Origin: an uncultured Lachnospiraceae bacterium
GTDB taxonomy: Bacteria; Bacillota_A; Clostridia; Lachnospirales; Lachnospiraceae
Reading direction: 5' to 3'
Length of the DNA stretch: 30,634 bases
Assembly (NCBI GenBank): GCA_947564305.1
Contig: CANOBT010000059.1
Span: forward strand, 1-30,634
The first letter of the stretch is position 1. Every line of letters begins with the position of its first letter. The position numbers and the translations under genes are program-made. The notes below the pieces were generated by a model, which saw only the letters and a list, made by a program, of their open reading frames with translations, was not told the DNA's origin and searched no databases. Positions 20,632 to 28,985 of this stretch are shown here, in pieces.

Positions 20632-21342
20632 TTACTCTCCAAGATATGCCTTCTTAATGGAATCATCATTCATCAGTTCCTTCGCATTCCCCTCCAGCAC
20701 AATCCTGCCGGTCTCCAATACATAGGCACGGTCTGCGATGGAAAGCGCCTTTTTCGCATTCTGCTCCACGAGAAGTACCGTTGTCCCTCCGGCGCTCACC
20801 TCCTGGATAATGTCGAAAATCTCATTTACAAGAATCGGCGAAAGTCCCATAGATGGTTCGTCCATCACAATAATCTTCGGGTGCGACATCAAAGCACGCC
20901 CCATTGCAAGCATCTGCTGCTCACCGCCGCTTAACGTTCCGGCGAGCTGATTCTTTCTCTCTTCCAGACGTGGAAAACGCTTGTAAACCATCTCCAGAGT
21001 CTGCGCAATCTCCGCCTTGTCTTTTCTCGTATAAGCCCCCATCCTCAGGTTCTGATATACCGACAGTTCAGCAAACACACGCCGCCCCTCCGGCACATGT
21101 GCCATTCCCAGAGAAACAATCTTGTGAGCCGGAACCTTTGTGATATCCTTTCCCTCAAAGATTACGGAACCCTTTTTTGGGGACAGGAGACCTGTAATCG
21201 TATGCAGAATCGTCGTTTTTCCCGCACCGTTGGCTCCGATCAAGGCGATAACCTCACCTTCATTCACCTCAAAGGAAATGCCTTTGATTGCCTGGATTAC
21301 ACCGTAAAACACTTCAATATCTTTTATTTCAAGCATTGCCAT
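20632..21342 (-). CDS. livF: Branched-chain amino acid ABC transporter ATPase LivF
   Basis: 236-aa cytoplasmic ATPase of the Leu/Ile/Val importer. Walker A GANGAGKTT (36-44), signature LSGGEQQ (137-143) and Walker B IIVMDEPSMGLSP (157-169) are intact. The length and the VPEGRRVF stretch (83-90) are characteristic of LivF. GGGGGTGAGG precedes the ATG. It follows livG by 11 nt and pairs with it as an ATPase heterodimer. Confidence 0.95.
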   Translation of the reverse strand: MAMLEIKDIEVFYGVIQAIKGISFEVNEGEVIALIGANGAGKTTILHTITGLLSPKKGSVIFEGKDITKVPAHKIVSLGMAHVPEGRRVFAELSVYQNLRMGAYTRKDKAEIAQTLEMVYKRFPRLEERKNQLAGTLSGGEQQMLAMGRALMSHPKIIVMDEPSMGLSPILVNEIFDIIQEVSAGGTTVLLVEQNAKKALSIADRAYVLETGRIVLEGNAKELMNDDSIKKAYLGE

Positions 21343-21353
21343 GACCTCACCCC

Positions 21354-22112
21354 CTATTCTCCCAGATATGCCTTAATAACTTCCGGATTATTCAGAACAT
21401 CACTCGTGTTCCCCTCTGCCAGCACCTCACCGAAATTCAATACCGTCAGTTCTTCGCAGATTCCGGACACCAGTTTCATATCATGCTCGATCAGAAGGAT
21501 TGTCATATGGAAATTATCGCGTACAAAGCGGATTGTCTCCATCAGCTCTTTTGTCTCATTCGGATTCATTCCCGCCGCGGGCTCATCCAGAAGCAAGAGC
21601 TTGGGTTCTGTCGCAAGCGCCCTTGTAATCTCCAGCTTTCTCTGCTTACCATAAGGAAGGTTGGAAGCAAGTGTCTTTGCTTCCCCATCCAGATCAAAGA
21701 CCTTCAAAAGTTCCATCGCCTTTTCATCCATTTCCTTCTCCACCCTATAATACTTCGGAAGACGAAGGATTCCCTCAATGGTCGAGTATTGATAATGATT
21801 GTGCAAACCTGCCTTTACATTATCCAACACCGTCAAATCTTTAAACAAACGGATATTCTGGAAAGTCCTTGCGATACCCGCTTTGTTAATCTCAATGGTT
21901 TTCTTTCCGACAATATTTTCCCCGTCCAGAGTAATAATCCCCTCACTGGGTCTGTACACTCCTGTAAGCAGATTGAAAACCGTCGTCTTGCCCGCGCCGT
22001 TCGGTCCGATCAAACCATACAGGCAGCCCTTCTCGATGCACAGATGAAATTCATTCACCGCACGCAGCCCGCCAAAGGAGATTCCAAGATTTTTTACTTC
22101 CAATAATGCCAT
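21354..22112 (-). CDS. livG: Branched-chain amino acid ABC transporter ATPase LivG
   Basis: 252-aa second ATPase of the importer: Walker A GPNGAGKTT (36-44), the LivG hallmark ARTFQNIRLF (81-90), signature LPYGKQRKLEI (152-162) and Walker B LLLLDEPAAGMNP (172-184). The ATG at 22112 has GGAGG 10 nt upstream and starts 5 nt after the livM stop; the in-frame codons further upstream lie inside livM and are not preferred. Confidence 0.95.
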   Translation of the reverse strand: MALLEVKNLGISFGGLRAVNEFHLCIEKGCLYGLIGPNGAGKTTVFNLLTGVYRPSEGIITLDGENIVGKKTIEINKAGIARTFQNIRLFKDLTVLDNVKAGLHNHYQYSTIEGILRLPKYYRVEKEMDEKAMELLKVFDLDGEAKTLASNLPYGKQRKLEITRALATEPKLLLLDEPAAGMNPNETKELMETIRFVRDNFHMTILLIEHDMKLVSGICEELTVLNFGEVLAEGNTSDVLNNPEVIKAYLGE

Positions 22113-22117
22113 AACGC

Positions 22118-23185
22118 CTAAACCTCCTCTGCCTTTGCTTTTTTCTTTGAACGGAATTTCTCCGCGTAACGTTCTCTCCACTCGATTGCTTTGGGACTCC
22201 AGTTAAAGAGCATCATCACAATCAATACAACCGCGTAAATGAGCATACGGTAATCGCTCAGGCTCCGCAGCAATTCCGGAAGCAGTGTCAGAACAATCGC
22301 CGCAATAATGGAACCCCGGATATTTCCAATCCCGCCAAGTACGACAAATACCAGAATCATGATGGACATATTGTATCCGAAGTTTTTCGGCTGTGCGGTC
22401 AGGGTCGCCAGATTGTGTGCGTAGATGACTCCCGCCACGCCCGCCAAAGCCGCCGAGATTGAGAATGCCATCAGTTTGTATTTCGTCACATTGATACCGA
22501 TGGATTCCGCTGCAATCCGGTTATCACGGATGGACATAATCGCGCGGCCGCTCCTGGAATGAATCAGGTTCAATACAATAAACAGCGTCAACAGAATCAA
22601 AATCACCCCAACCGTAAATGTAGAATCCTTCGGCGTTCCTGTGATTCCCTGCGGGCCGTTGATGATGACCACGCCGTCCGGCTCCATATTCAGAGCCATC
22701 ACATCCTTTGTGGAAAAATGGAATCCATTGGCATCCCTGCCCACAAACAGGATGTTCATGATATTTTTGATAATTTCACCAAATGCCAGTGTAACGATTG
22801 CCAGATAATCCCCTTTCAGGCGGAGTACCGGAATTCCAATCAAGATACCGCAGACTCCTGCCGCCGCCGCACCAATCAGCAATGCAATAAAATAGCGCAG
22901 TCCGGCTATCGGAATCGCCTCTGCCGTGCATTTGGAAAAGAACGCGCTGAAGAACGCCCCCACGCACATAAATCCCGCATGTCCCAGACTCAGCTCGCCT
23001 AAGATTCCAACAGTCAGATTCAGAGAAACAGCCAGAATCACATAGGCGCAGAGAGGAACCAACAGCCCCTGCATCAGGCTGGAAAGGTTACCGGACATCA
23101 CCATTGCCTGTACAATAATATAAAGTGCAATTACCATCAAATATGTGATCAGATTACTTCTTGTCGTTTTATTCATCTTCTTCAT
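22118..23185 (-). CDS. livM: Branched-chain amino acid ABC permease LivM
   Basis: About 355-aa membrane permease with nine to ten hydrophobic segments. Family landmarks: LNLTVGILGELSLGHAGFM near residue 57, RLKGDYLAIVTLAFGEI near 124 and the EAA-like cytoplasmic loop SIRDNRIAAESIGIN near 224. It forms the pore with LivH. The start is uncertain: GTG 23194, ATG 23185 and ATG 23176 are all in frame within 9 nt steps of the livH stop; I chose 23185 because AGGTGG lies 5 nt upstream. The C-terminus is Lys/Glu-rich. Confidence 0.93.
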   Translation of the reverse strand: MKKMNKTTRSNLITYLMVIALYIIVQAMVMSGNLSSLMQGLLVPLCAYVILAVSLNLTVGILGELSLGHAGFMCVGAFFSAFFSKCTAEAIPIAGLRYFIALLIGAAAAGVCGILIGIPVLRLKGDYLAIVTLAFGEIIKNIMNILFVGRDANGFHFSTKDVMALNMEPDGVVIINGPQGITGTPKDSTFTVGVILILLTLFIVLNLIHSRSGRAIMSIRDNRIAAESIGINVTKYKLMAFSISAALAGVAGVIYAHNLATLTAQPKNFGYNMSIMILVFVVLGGIGNIRGSIIAAIVLTLLPELLRSLSDYRMLIYAVVLIVMMLFNWSPKAIEWRERYAEKFRSKKKAKAEEV

Positions 23186-23194
23186 CCTGTCCAC

Positions 23195-24079
23195 CTACAC
23201 TTTCTCTTGAATGTTCTTGCCGAGAATTCCGGCAGGTTTCACAAGGAGAACCACGATCAACACACCAAACACAATAGCATCTGCCATCTGTGAAGAAATG
23301 TATGCTTTTCCGAATATTTCGATAACGCCCAACAGAATGCCCCCGATCATTGCCCCCGGAATAGAGCCGATTCCGCCAAATACTGCCGCCACAAATGCTT
23401 TGATACCAGGCATAGCGCCGGTATATGGGGTCAGGGTAGGATAAGCCGAGCAAAGCAGAACACCTGCGATTGCCGCAAGCGCGGAGCCGATGGCAAATGT
23501 CAGCGCAATGGTCCCATTTACATTGATTCCCATAAGCTGAGCAGCCCCCTTATCCTCGGACACCGCCAGCATTGCCTGACCTGCCTTTGATTTCTTGATA
23601 AATAATGTCAGTCCGATCATGATGACAATACATGCCCCGATTGTCATGATCGTTTCCCCAGAAATCGTCAGATTCCCATTCGCAAGCACGACCGGAGGAA
23701 TCGGAACAACTGAAGTAAAGGATTTTGTATTCGCTCCAAAAATCAGCAGTGCTAAATTCTGCAGCAAATAGCTGACGCCAATCGCCGTAATCAGAACTGC
23801 CAGCGGAGAAGCCGCATTACGCAGCGGCTTATAAGCCACGCGCTCAATCAACATTCCGAGCACCGTACAGAAAATAACCGCTGCCAGCACTGCCGCTGCA
23901 GGGGGCAGCCCTGCGCCGGTCATGGCAGTCAACACCACATAAGCACCAATCATGATGACATCGCCATGCGCAAAATTCAGCATCTTCGCGATACCATAAA
24001 CCATCGTATAGCCCAGCGCAATGATTGCATATACGCTTCCCAGGCTGATACCATTAATTAAATACGATATAAAACTCAT
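23195..24079 (-). CDS. livH: Branched-chain amino acid ABC permease LivH
   Basis: 294-aa membrane permease with about eight hydrophobic segments; NGISLGSVYAIIALGYTMVYG near the N-terminus and LNFAHGDVIMIGAY are the LivH signatures, and AVSEDKGAAQLMGIN is the EAA-like loop contacting the ATPases. The ATG at 24079 has AGGTGG 8 nt upstream and is preferred to a GTG 12 nt further up. The gene ends immediately before livM. It is separated from the binding-protein gene by 155 nt that include a terminator-like hairpin. Confidence 0.94.
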   Translation of the reverse strand: MSFISYLINGISLGSVYAIIALGYTMVYGIAKMLNFAHGDVIMIGAYVVLTAMTGAGLPPAAAVLAAVIFCTVLGMLIERVAYKPLRNAASPLAVLITAIGVSYLLQNLALLIFGANTKSFTSVVPIPPVVLANGNLTISGETIMTIGACIVIMIGLTLFIKKSKAGQAMLAVSEDKGAAQLMGINVNGTIALTFAIGSALAAIAGVLLCSAYPTLTPYTGAMPGIKAFVAAVFGGIGSIPGAMIGGILLGVIEIFGKAYISSQMADAIVFGVLIVVLLVKPAGILGKNIQEKV

Positions 24080-24127
24080 ATATCCGCCCACCTGTCTCTC
24101 AATTTCATCTACGTTAAAGATACAAAT

Positions 24128-24155
24128 AGAAGGCTATCCCGAAAGATAACCCTCC
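24128..24155 (-). terminator. Hairpin between binding protein and permease genes
   Basis: An 11-bp stem with three G-U pairs (24128-24138 with 24145-24155) is followed on the minus strand by ATTTGTAT. As a weak, partial terminator it could give more binding protein than permease mRNA, a common pattern in ABC importer operons. Confidence 0.45.
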
Positions 24156-24234
24156 ATCTAGTCTCAGGAGCTGTTTAAGTCAGTTCCTTACATACATTTC
24201 AGCGCCTTGTATAGGGCCTGTGTCATTCTGCTTT

Positions 24235-25470
24235 TTACTCTACTACCGCATAGTCTCCGTCTGCAATCTTCACAACCATAGGAGCTTTGCTCGGCTCGCC
24301 GTCAGCTTCCCATGTCAGGGATTTTGCAGTCACACCGTCAATCTCAATCTCGGTCATAGCAGTCTTCAAAGCATCACAGATATCAGATGCGCTCATATCT
24401 GCCGTAACGCCTGCTTTTTCCATTGCAGCCTTGATTGCATAGATTCCGTCGTATGCATCTGCCGCAAACTGGTTCGGTGTCCCGCCGTAAGCGCTCTTGA
24501 AATCTGTTACAAATTTCTGGATTGCTTCGTCATCGGAGGTCGGTGTAAACGGACTCAGGAACATCAAATCCTGTGCCATATCTGCATCAAATCCATCTAC
24601 TCCAAGGATACCGTCCATACCGTCGCATCCAAAGAAGATTGGTGCATAGTTGATTCCTGCTGCCTGCTGAAGCACCAGAGCTGCCTCAGAATAATAGAAT
24701 GGCAGGAATACCAGTTCTGCCCCGGCATCCTTTGCCTTCTGGAGCTGTACGGAGAAGTCTGTCTTGCTCTCTGATGTAAACGCCTCTGCTGCTACGATTT
24801 CCAGTCCCTGATTCTTCGCCTCTGCTGCAAATGACTGATAAATACCTGTGGAATATACATCAGAGCTGTCATAAATCACTGCAACCTTTGTAGCCAGTTT
24901 ATTTTCACCGATGTACTTTGCAGATTCCAGTCCCTGCATCGGGTCTGAGAAACATACACGGAATGCATTGTCATACTGTACGCACTCTACGGCTGTTCCT
25001 GACGGAGTCAGGAGGAACATGTTGTCACCCTGTGCCACTTCACCGACTGCCACACAAGGAGCAGATGTTACTGTACCAAGCAGCGCCTGCATTCCCCAGT
25101 CTTTCAAAGTATTATAAGCATTGACTGCTTTCTCTGCGTCATTCTCATCATCCTGGAAATTAAATTCAATCTGGATACCGTTGATACCGCCGTCCTCATT
25201 AATCTCCTTCACAGCCAGCTCTGCGCCGTTCTCCACAGCCTCACCGTAAATAGCCGCACCGCCTGTAGTAGGTCCGATACCGCCAATCTTCAGTACAGCG
25301 TCACCGCTTCCTGCATCACTGCCGCTGTCGCTCTCAGCGCTGCTTCCGCTGTCATTACTGCTTCCTGCGCTGCTATTACTGTCATTGCCGCCACCGCCGC
25401 ATCCGGCAAGCAGACCCATTGTCATTGCCGTAACAATTCCAACAGACATAATTTTTTTCCAATTTTTCAT
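24235..25470 (-). CDS. livK: Branched-chain amino acid ABC transporter substrate-binding lipoprotein
   Basis: 411-aa exported receptor that delivers Leu/Ile/Val (or a similar ligand) to the LivHMGF complex. A signal peptide ends in the lipobox LLAGC (lipidated C24). A Gly/Ser/Asp-rich linker (residues 25-64) then leads to a type I periplasmic-binding fold that starts VLKIGGIGPTTGG and contains IYGEAVENGAELAVKEINEDGG. The ATG at 25470 is 9 nt from GGGAGG. It is first in the operon, with the strong promoter at 25523-25551 and a 16-bp palindrome in its leader. The exact ligand cannot be read from sequence. Confidence 0.93.
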   Translation of the reverse strand: MKNWKKIMSVGIVTAMTMGLLAGCGGGGNDSNSSAGSSNDSGSSAESDSGSDAGSGDAVLKIGGIGPTTGGAAIYGEAVENGAELAVKEINEDGGINGIQIEFNFQDDENDAEKAVNAYNTLKDWGMQALLGTVTSAPCVAVGEVAQGDNMFLLTPSGTAVECVQYDNAFRVCFSDPMQGLESAKYIGENKLATKVAVIYDSSDVYSTGIYQSFAAEAKNQGLEIVAAEAFTSESKTDFSVQLQKAKDAGAELVFLPFYYSEAALVLQQAAGINYAPIFFGCDGMDGILGVDGFDADMAQDLMFLSPFTPTSDDEAIQKFVTDFKSAYGGTPNQFAADAYDGIYAIKAAMEKAGVTADMSASDICDALKTAMTEIEIDGVTAKSLTWEADGEPSKAPMVVKIADGDYAVVE

Positions 25471-25491
25471 CTTATCTTTCCTCCCAAATAA

Positions 25492-25507
25492 ACAGAGCAT
25501 GCTCTGT
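25492..25507. promoter_or_regulatory. 16-bp perfect palindrome in the liv leader, candidate operator
   Basis: ACAGAGCATGCTCTGT is a perfect inverted repeat lying between the predicted transcription start (near 25516) and the livK ribosome site. The position suits a roadblock repressor site. No regulator gene is adjacent. Confidence 0.45.
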
Positions 25508-25522
25508 CTTCTTTTTTCAGCA

Positions 25523-25551
25523 ATGATACCGTGGAATCAAGGTTTTGTCAA
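25523..25551 (-). promoter_or_regulatory. liv operon promoter
   Basis: Minus strand TTGACA (25551-25546), 17-bp spacer, TATCAT (25528-25523). Confidence 0.75.
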
Positions 25552-25772
25552 GTAGTTTAGCGTATTTTGAATAATTTTGAATCATTTTCATTTACATCCC
25601 GTTTCTGGAATATTCTGTCTTCTGAAAGGGTCACCCTTGTGAAAACATTTCATATATTATATGGAAGAGCCTAAATTACGGAATAAATGCAGCTTTTTAC
25701 AGCCAGGTAAAATATCAGGCTGTTTTACAGTATTTTTTTAACTGCATCTATATTCCGAAAAAGGAGTTTTAT

Positions 25773-26741
25773 ATGAGTATACAAGGACTTGATGTCAGTG
25801 AATTTCAGGGAAATATCAACTGGACACAGGTAAAAAATTCCGGCCGTCAATTTGCCATGATACGGGCCGGATATGGATTTAACACATTGGACCAGAAGTT
25901 TCGTCAAAATATCACCGAATGCAACCGCATCGGAATGCCCGCAGGAGCCTACTGGTTCTGTTACGCCGTCAGCCCGGAAACAGCCGTGCAGGAGGCGGAC
26001 GGATGTATCAACGCAATTTCTTCCTACCGCATAGAATATCCTGTCTGCTATGATATTGAACAGGCTTCTGTCAACTATGCCGCCCAGAACGGTGTCACGA
26101 TCACGCCTGATCTGGCGGAAGCAATCGTAAAAGCTTTCTGCAACCGCATCGAGGAGCGGGGCTATTTTGCCATGTATTACAGCAACCAGGATTTTCTAAA
26201 TGCATACCTTCCGTGGGAAATGGCAAGGCGGTACGCACTCTGGTATGCCCACTATGACAAACGGTATGACGGAATTGACTGTGGAATCTGGCAGTATACT
26301 AACACCGGGAGTGTTCCCGGAATCAGCGGAAATGTCGATTTAGACCTCAGCTTTACTGACTATGCGGCCATCATCCGCGAGGGCGGATACAATCATCTAA
26401 ACGACACTCCTGCCCCAACGCCTCCGCCGGCAGCCGACTACATTACCTATGTGATACAGCCCGGAGATACCCTGAGTGAAATCGCAGAGCGATACGGCAC
26501 CACATATCAAACTCTGGCAGCATTAAACGGTATTTCTAACCCAGACCGTATTTATGCAGGGCAGACCATACGAATCCCGGAAGATTCCGGCAGTACGTCC
26601 AGATATTACACCATCCGACCCGGAGATACTTTAAGCGAGATTGCCCAAAGGTTCGGCACCACAGTCAACGCACTTGCCGCCTTGAACGGAATCAGCGATC
26701 CGAATCTCATTTATGCCGGGACAACGATACGGATTTCCTGA
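25773..26741 (+). CDS. GH25 lysozyme with two C-terminal LysM domains
   Basis: 322-aa muramidase. The GH25 barrel covers about residues 1-205: GLDVSEFQG with Asp7, and the catalytic pair in CYDIEQ (Asp94, Glu96). A Pro-rich linker (about 212-222) leads to two LysM cell-wall domains, YVIQPGDTLSEIAERYG onwards and YTIRPGDTLSEIAQRFG onwards, each closed by IYAG.TIRI. There is no signal peptide or membrane segment, as in phage endolysins or mother-cell lytic enzymes, yet no holin or phage gene is near. AAGGAG precedes the ATG. Divergent from the liv operon; the sortase gene follows 230 nt downstream with its own promoter. Confidence 0.93.
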   Translation: MSIQGLDVSEFQGNINWTQVKNSGRQFAMIRAGYGFNTLDQKFRQNITECNRIGMPAGAYWFCYAVSPETAVQEADGCINAISSYRIEYPVCYDIEQASVNYAAQNGVTITPDLAEAIVKAFCNRIEERGYFAMYYSNQDFLNAYLPWEMARRYALWYAHYDKRYDGIDCGIWQYTNTGSVPGISGNVDLDLSFTDYAAIIREGGYNHLNDTPAPTPPPAADYITYVIQPGDTLSEIAERYGTTYQTLAALNGISNPDRIYAGQTIRIPEDSGSTSRYYTIRPGDTLSEIAQRFGTTVNALAALNGISDPNLIYAGTTIRIS

Positions 26742-26916
26742 CCGCGGATTCATATCCGCAGGATAAGCAGAAGTATATGAAGCATCCATTACAGGCCCGC
26801 GGCAGTCATCGCGGCGGGCTTGTCAGCTTCTCCCCCTGACCGCAGGCATCCCTTCACATCATCCCCCGTTTGTAAGTTTGAACAAACAATCACCTCAAAT
26901 ACCTCCGAAGTTTTAT

Positions 26917-26945
26917 TTGCGTTTTCGTAAGGTTGATGATAAGAT
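26917..26945 (+). promoter_or_regulatory. Sortase promoter
   Basis: TTGCGT (26917-26922), 17-bp spacer, TAAGAT (26940-26945) with TG one base before the -10. Predicted start near 26952. Upstream, at 26794-26820, a GC-rich hairpin (GCCCGC/GCGGGC) after the lysozyme gene may act as its terminator. Confidence 0.55.
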
Positions 26946-26971
26946 ATCAACGTAGAAGGGAGTATGATATT

Positions 26972-27892
26972 ATGCGCAGAGAAAGAAAAAAGAAAGTCCA
27001 GACAATTTTAATAGCAATCCTTGTCGTTGTCCTTGTAGCAGCACTTTGTACGATTGGAGTGGTCATCGCCCTTGGCTTCAAAAAGAGTAATGAGAAAGCT
27101 GCTGAAAAGGAAAAAAAGCCTGAACCTGTCGCAGTAAAGCAGGTAGAAACACCTCCGGTGGAAGAACCTCCTGCCGTGGAGACCGTAGCACAGAAAATAG
27201 ATTTCCAGGGATTATGGGCAATCAATCCGGATGCCTACGCTTTTATTGAAGTTCCCGGCACTCAGGTAAACTATCCTGTTATGCAAAGCTCAACACAGGA
27301 AGAAGATTATTACCTGAACGTGACCTTCGAAGGGGTGGCTGCACTTCCTGGTTCAATTTATTCACGAATGATAAATGCAAAAGATTTTTCCGACCCAATC
27401 ACCGTCATTTATGGACATGACATGCTGGACGGTTCTTATTTCGGAGATTTAAAAAATTATATTGACAGAGGTTTCTTTGATACATACCGCGACCTGTTTA
27501 TCTATTTGCCGGACAGGCAGCTCCAGTATCAGATTATTGCAGAAGTGGTACATGATGATTCACTCATCTCCAATGCCCACGATTTGAAGGACCCGAATTC
27601 TGTTCCGGCTTTTATCAAGGAGTCCATGGGCATCCAGGAAGCACAGAATCAGTTTGCCGAAGACATGAATGTAACAACGGATGACCGCCTGATTGTCCTG
27701 TCCACCTGTATTGGGGACAGGCCCAATAACCGTCGTCTGGTCATTGCAAAATTTGTAAATGAAAAATACATTGAAACTACGCCTGCCGCCGAAGGCGATA
27801 CATCTGCCGATGCCGGCGCTGCGGATGCTGCCGCGGCACCGGAAAACGCAGGAACACCAGATGCATCCGCTGTTCCGCAGCCGGCACAATAA
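26972..27892 (+). CDS. srtB: Class B sortase
   Basis: 306-aa membrane-anchored transpeptidase. A basic N-terminus and one membrane helix (residues 11-35) are followed by a charged Pro/Glu linker and the sortase barrel. The barrel holds catalytic His149 (VIYGHDM), Cys246 (LSTC) and Arg254/255 (NNRRLVIA). The order and the long insert between His and Cys fit class B. The C-terminus adds about 38 residues of Ala/Pro/Glu/Asp-rich low-complexity sequence not usual in sortases. The start at 26972 has GGGAG upstream and puts the positive charges at the membrane edge. No LPxTG- or NPxTG-type substrate gene lies within the window, so this is an orphan sortase here. Confidence 0.92.
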   Translation: MRRERKKKVQTILIAILVVVLVAALCTIGVVIALGFKKSNEKAAEKEKKPEPVAVKQVETPPVEEPPAVETVAQKIDFQGLWAINPDAYAFIEVPGTQVNYPVMQSSTQEEDYYLNVTFEGVAALPGSIYSRMINAKDFSDPITVIYGHDMLDGSYFGDLKNYIDRGFFDTYRDLFIYLPDRQLQYQIIAEVVHDDSLISNAHDLKDPNSVPAFIKESMGIQEAQNQFAEDMNVTTDDRLIVLSTCIGDRPNNRRLVIAKFVNEKYIETTPAAEGDTSADAGAADAAAAPENAGTPDASAVPQPAQ

Positions 27893-27912
27893 CCGCAGCA
27901 CAATGGCCGCCA

Positions 27913-27943
27913 AAAATCCCCTCAGAAATTCTGAGGGGATTTT
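27913..27943. terminator. Bidirectional terminator between sortase and alpha/beta hydrolase genes
   Basis: A 13-bp perfect stem (27913-27925 with 27931-27943) with loop AAATT is flanked by A/T runs, so each strand ends in a T-run (GGGGATTTTT). Confidence 0.9.
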
Positions 27944-27963
27944 TGATATCGTTTTCCTCTTAT

Positions 27964-28896
27964 TTATGAAGGAAGCCGCTCCTCCATCCAATGATGCAGG
28001 TCTTTTATCACCTGTTCCCGGTCCGTCTCATTGAGCAGTTCATGCCGGTCCCCCGAATACAGGCGCAGGGTTACATCGCGGATTCCTGCCGCCTTATACT
28101 TCTCATAAATCTTCCGTACGCCTTTCCCATATCCGCCTACCGGATCATCCGTCCCTGCGGCAAACACGATGGGCAGAGTCTTCGGAATCATAAACACGCT
28201 CTCCTTTTTCTGCATCTTCAGCATACCGCCCAGCATATGGTAATAGGCATTCACCGTAAACACAAAGGAGCAGAGCGGATCTGCCACATAAGCATCCAAC
28301 TTTTCCACATCACTGGTCACCCAGTCCGCACGAGTCCGTGCAGGCTTGTACTTCTTGTTAAAAGAACCGGTCACCACCTGGTCCACCAGCTTGCTTCGAT
28401 AATGCCACCCTCTCGCCAATGCAATCGTCCGGCACAAAAAACGTCCAAAATGAAGCATCACGGGAGGTTGTTCCGCCACAACTCCAAGCAACAGAGCACC
28501 AGTAAGCCCGCTGCCATACATCTGGATATACTGCCGCAGCATGATGGAACCCATGCTGTGACCGAGCATAAAATAAGGCACATCCGGATATTTTTTCGCC
28601 GTGCGCGTCCGCAGTGTATGCATATCCGCCACGACACAGGCATTTCCATATTTTTCATGGAAAAAACCGTACTCCGTCTTGCTCTGTACGGACTTTCCAT
28701 GTCCCAGATGGTCATTTCCAACAACATAAAAACCCCGCTCACACAGATACTGCGCGAATTCATCGTAGCGGTCAATATATTCCACCATGCCATGGCACAT
28801 CTGGAGCACCGCCTTTACTTCCCCTTCTGGCTTCCACTCTATCGTATGAATCTCCGTATTTCCATCCTTTGACGGAAAATAAAATTCGTTTTTCAT
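27964..28896 (-). CDS. Alpha/beta hydrolase, monoacylglycerol lipase/lysophospholipase type
   Basis: 310-aa cytoplasmic serine hydrolase of the Hydrolase_4 (serine aminopeptidase S33-like) group. CHGMVEYIDRYDEFAQYL (34-51) gives the oxyanion strand, NDHLGHGKS (61-69) is typical of the lysophospholipase group, and GHSMGS (112-117) holds nucleophile Ser114. GTDDPVGGYGKG carries the likely acid and SGDRHELLNE the catalytic His. Such enzymes split monoacylglycerols, lysophospholipids or other small esters; the real substrate is not known. Ribosome site is weak (AGGGAC close to the ATG, or AAAGGA further up). It stands alone between the sortase terminator and the citrate synthase terminator. Confidence 0.87.
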   Translation of the reverse strand: MKNEFYFPSKDGNTEIHTIEWKPEGEVKAVLQMCHGMVEYIDRYDEFAQYLCERGFYVVGNDHLGHGKSVQSKTEYGFFHEKYGNACVVADMHTLRTRTAKKYPDVPYFMLGHSMGSIMLRQYIQMYGSGLTGALLLGVVAEQPPVMLHFGRFLCRTIALARGWHYRSKLVDQVVTGSFNKKYKPARTRADWVTSDVEKLDAYVADPLCSFVFTVNAYYHMLGGMLKMQKKESVFMIPKTLPIVFAAGTDDPVGGYGKGVRKIYEKYKAAGIRDVTLRLYSGDRHELLNETDREQVIKDLHHWMEERLPS

Positions 28897-28948
28897 GTCC
28901 CTGAATATTCCTTTCGCATTGGCAATGAGCTGTCTTGAGATCTATAAA

Positions 28949-28981
28949 CGAAAACTCCCGTCCAGAATCAAAACGGACGGA
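28949..28981 (-). terminator. Terminator of citrate synthase gene
   Basis: On the minus strand CCGTCC (28980-28975) and GGACGG (28963-28958) form a stem with an 11-nt loop and are followed by GAGTTTTCG, just after the citrate synthase stop. Confidence 0.65.
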
Positions 28982-28985
28982 TATT

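Larger units (their letters stand above)
25471..25772. other. Divergent intergenic region between the liv operon and GH25 lysozyme
   Basis: Holds the liv promoter (25523-25551) and leader palindrome (25492-25507). On the lysozyme side there is a small palindrome AAGGGT-C-ACCCTT and a hairpin ACAGCC/GGCTGT (25699-25704 with 25718-25723) followed by TTTACAG. CATATATTA near 25650 fits a SigK-type -10 (CATAnnnTA), but no convincing -35 was found. No small gene seen. Confidence 0.4.

Noticed and set aside
25773..27892. Prophage remnant around the GH25 lysozyme
   Set aside because: No phage structural, integrase or holin gene, and no attachment-site repeats seen; neighbours are chromosomal metabolism and surface genes.
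27991..28872. 293-codon plus-strand frame opposite the alpha/beta hydrolase
   Set aside because: Composition (His/Arg/Pro/Gln-rich) is that of an antisense shadow; the minus-strand protein has an intact catalytic triad.
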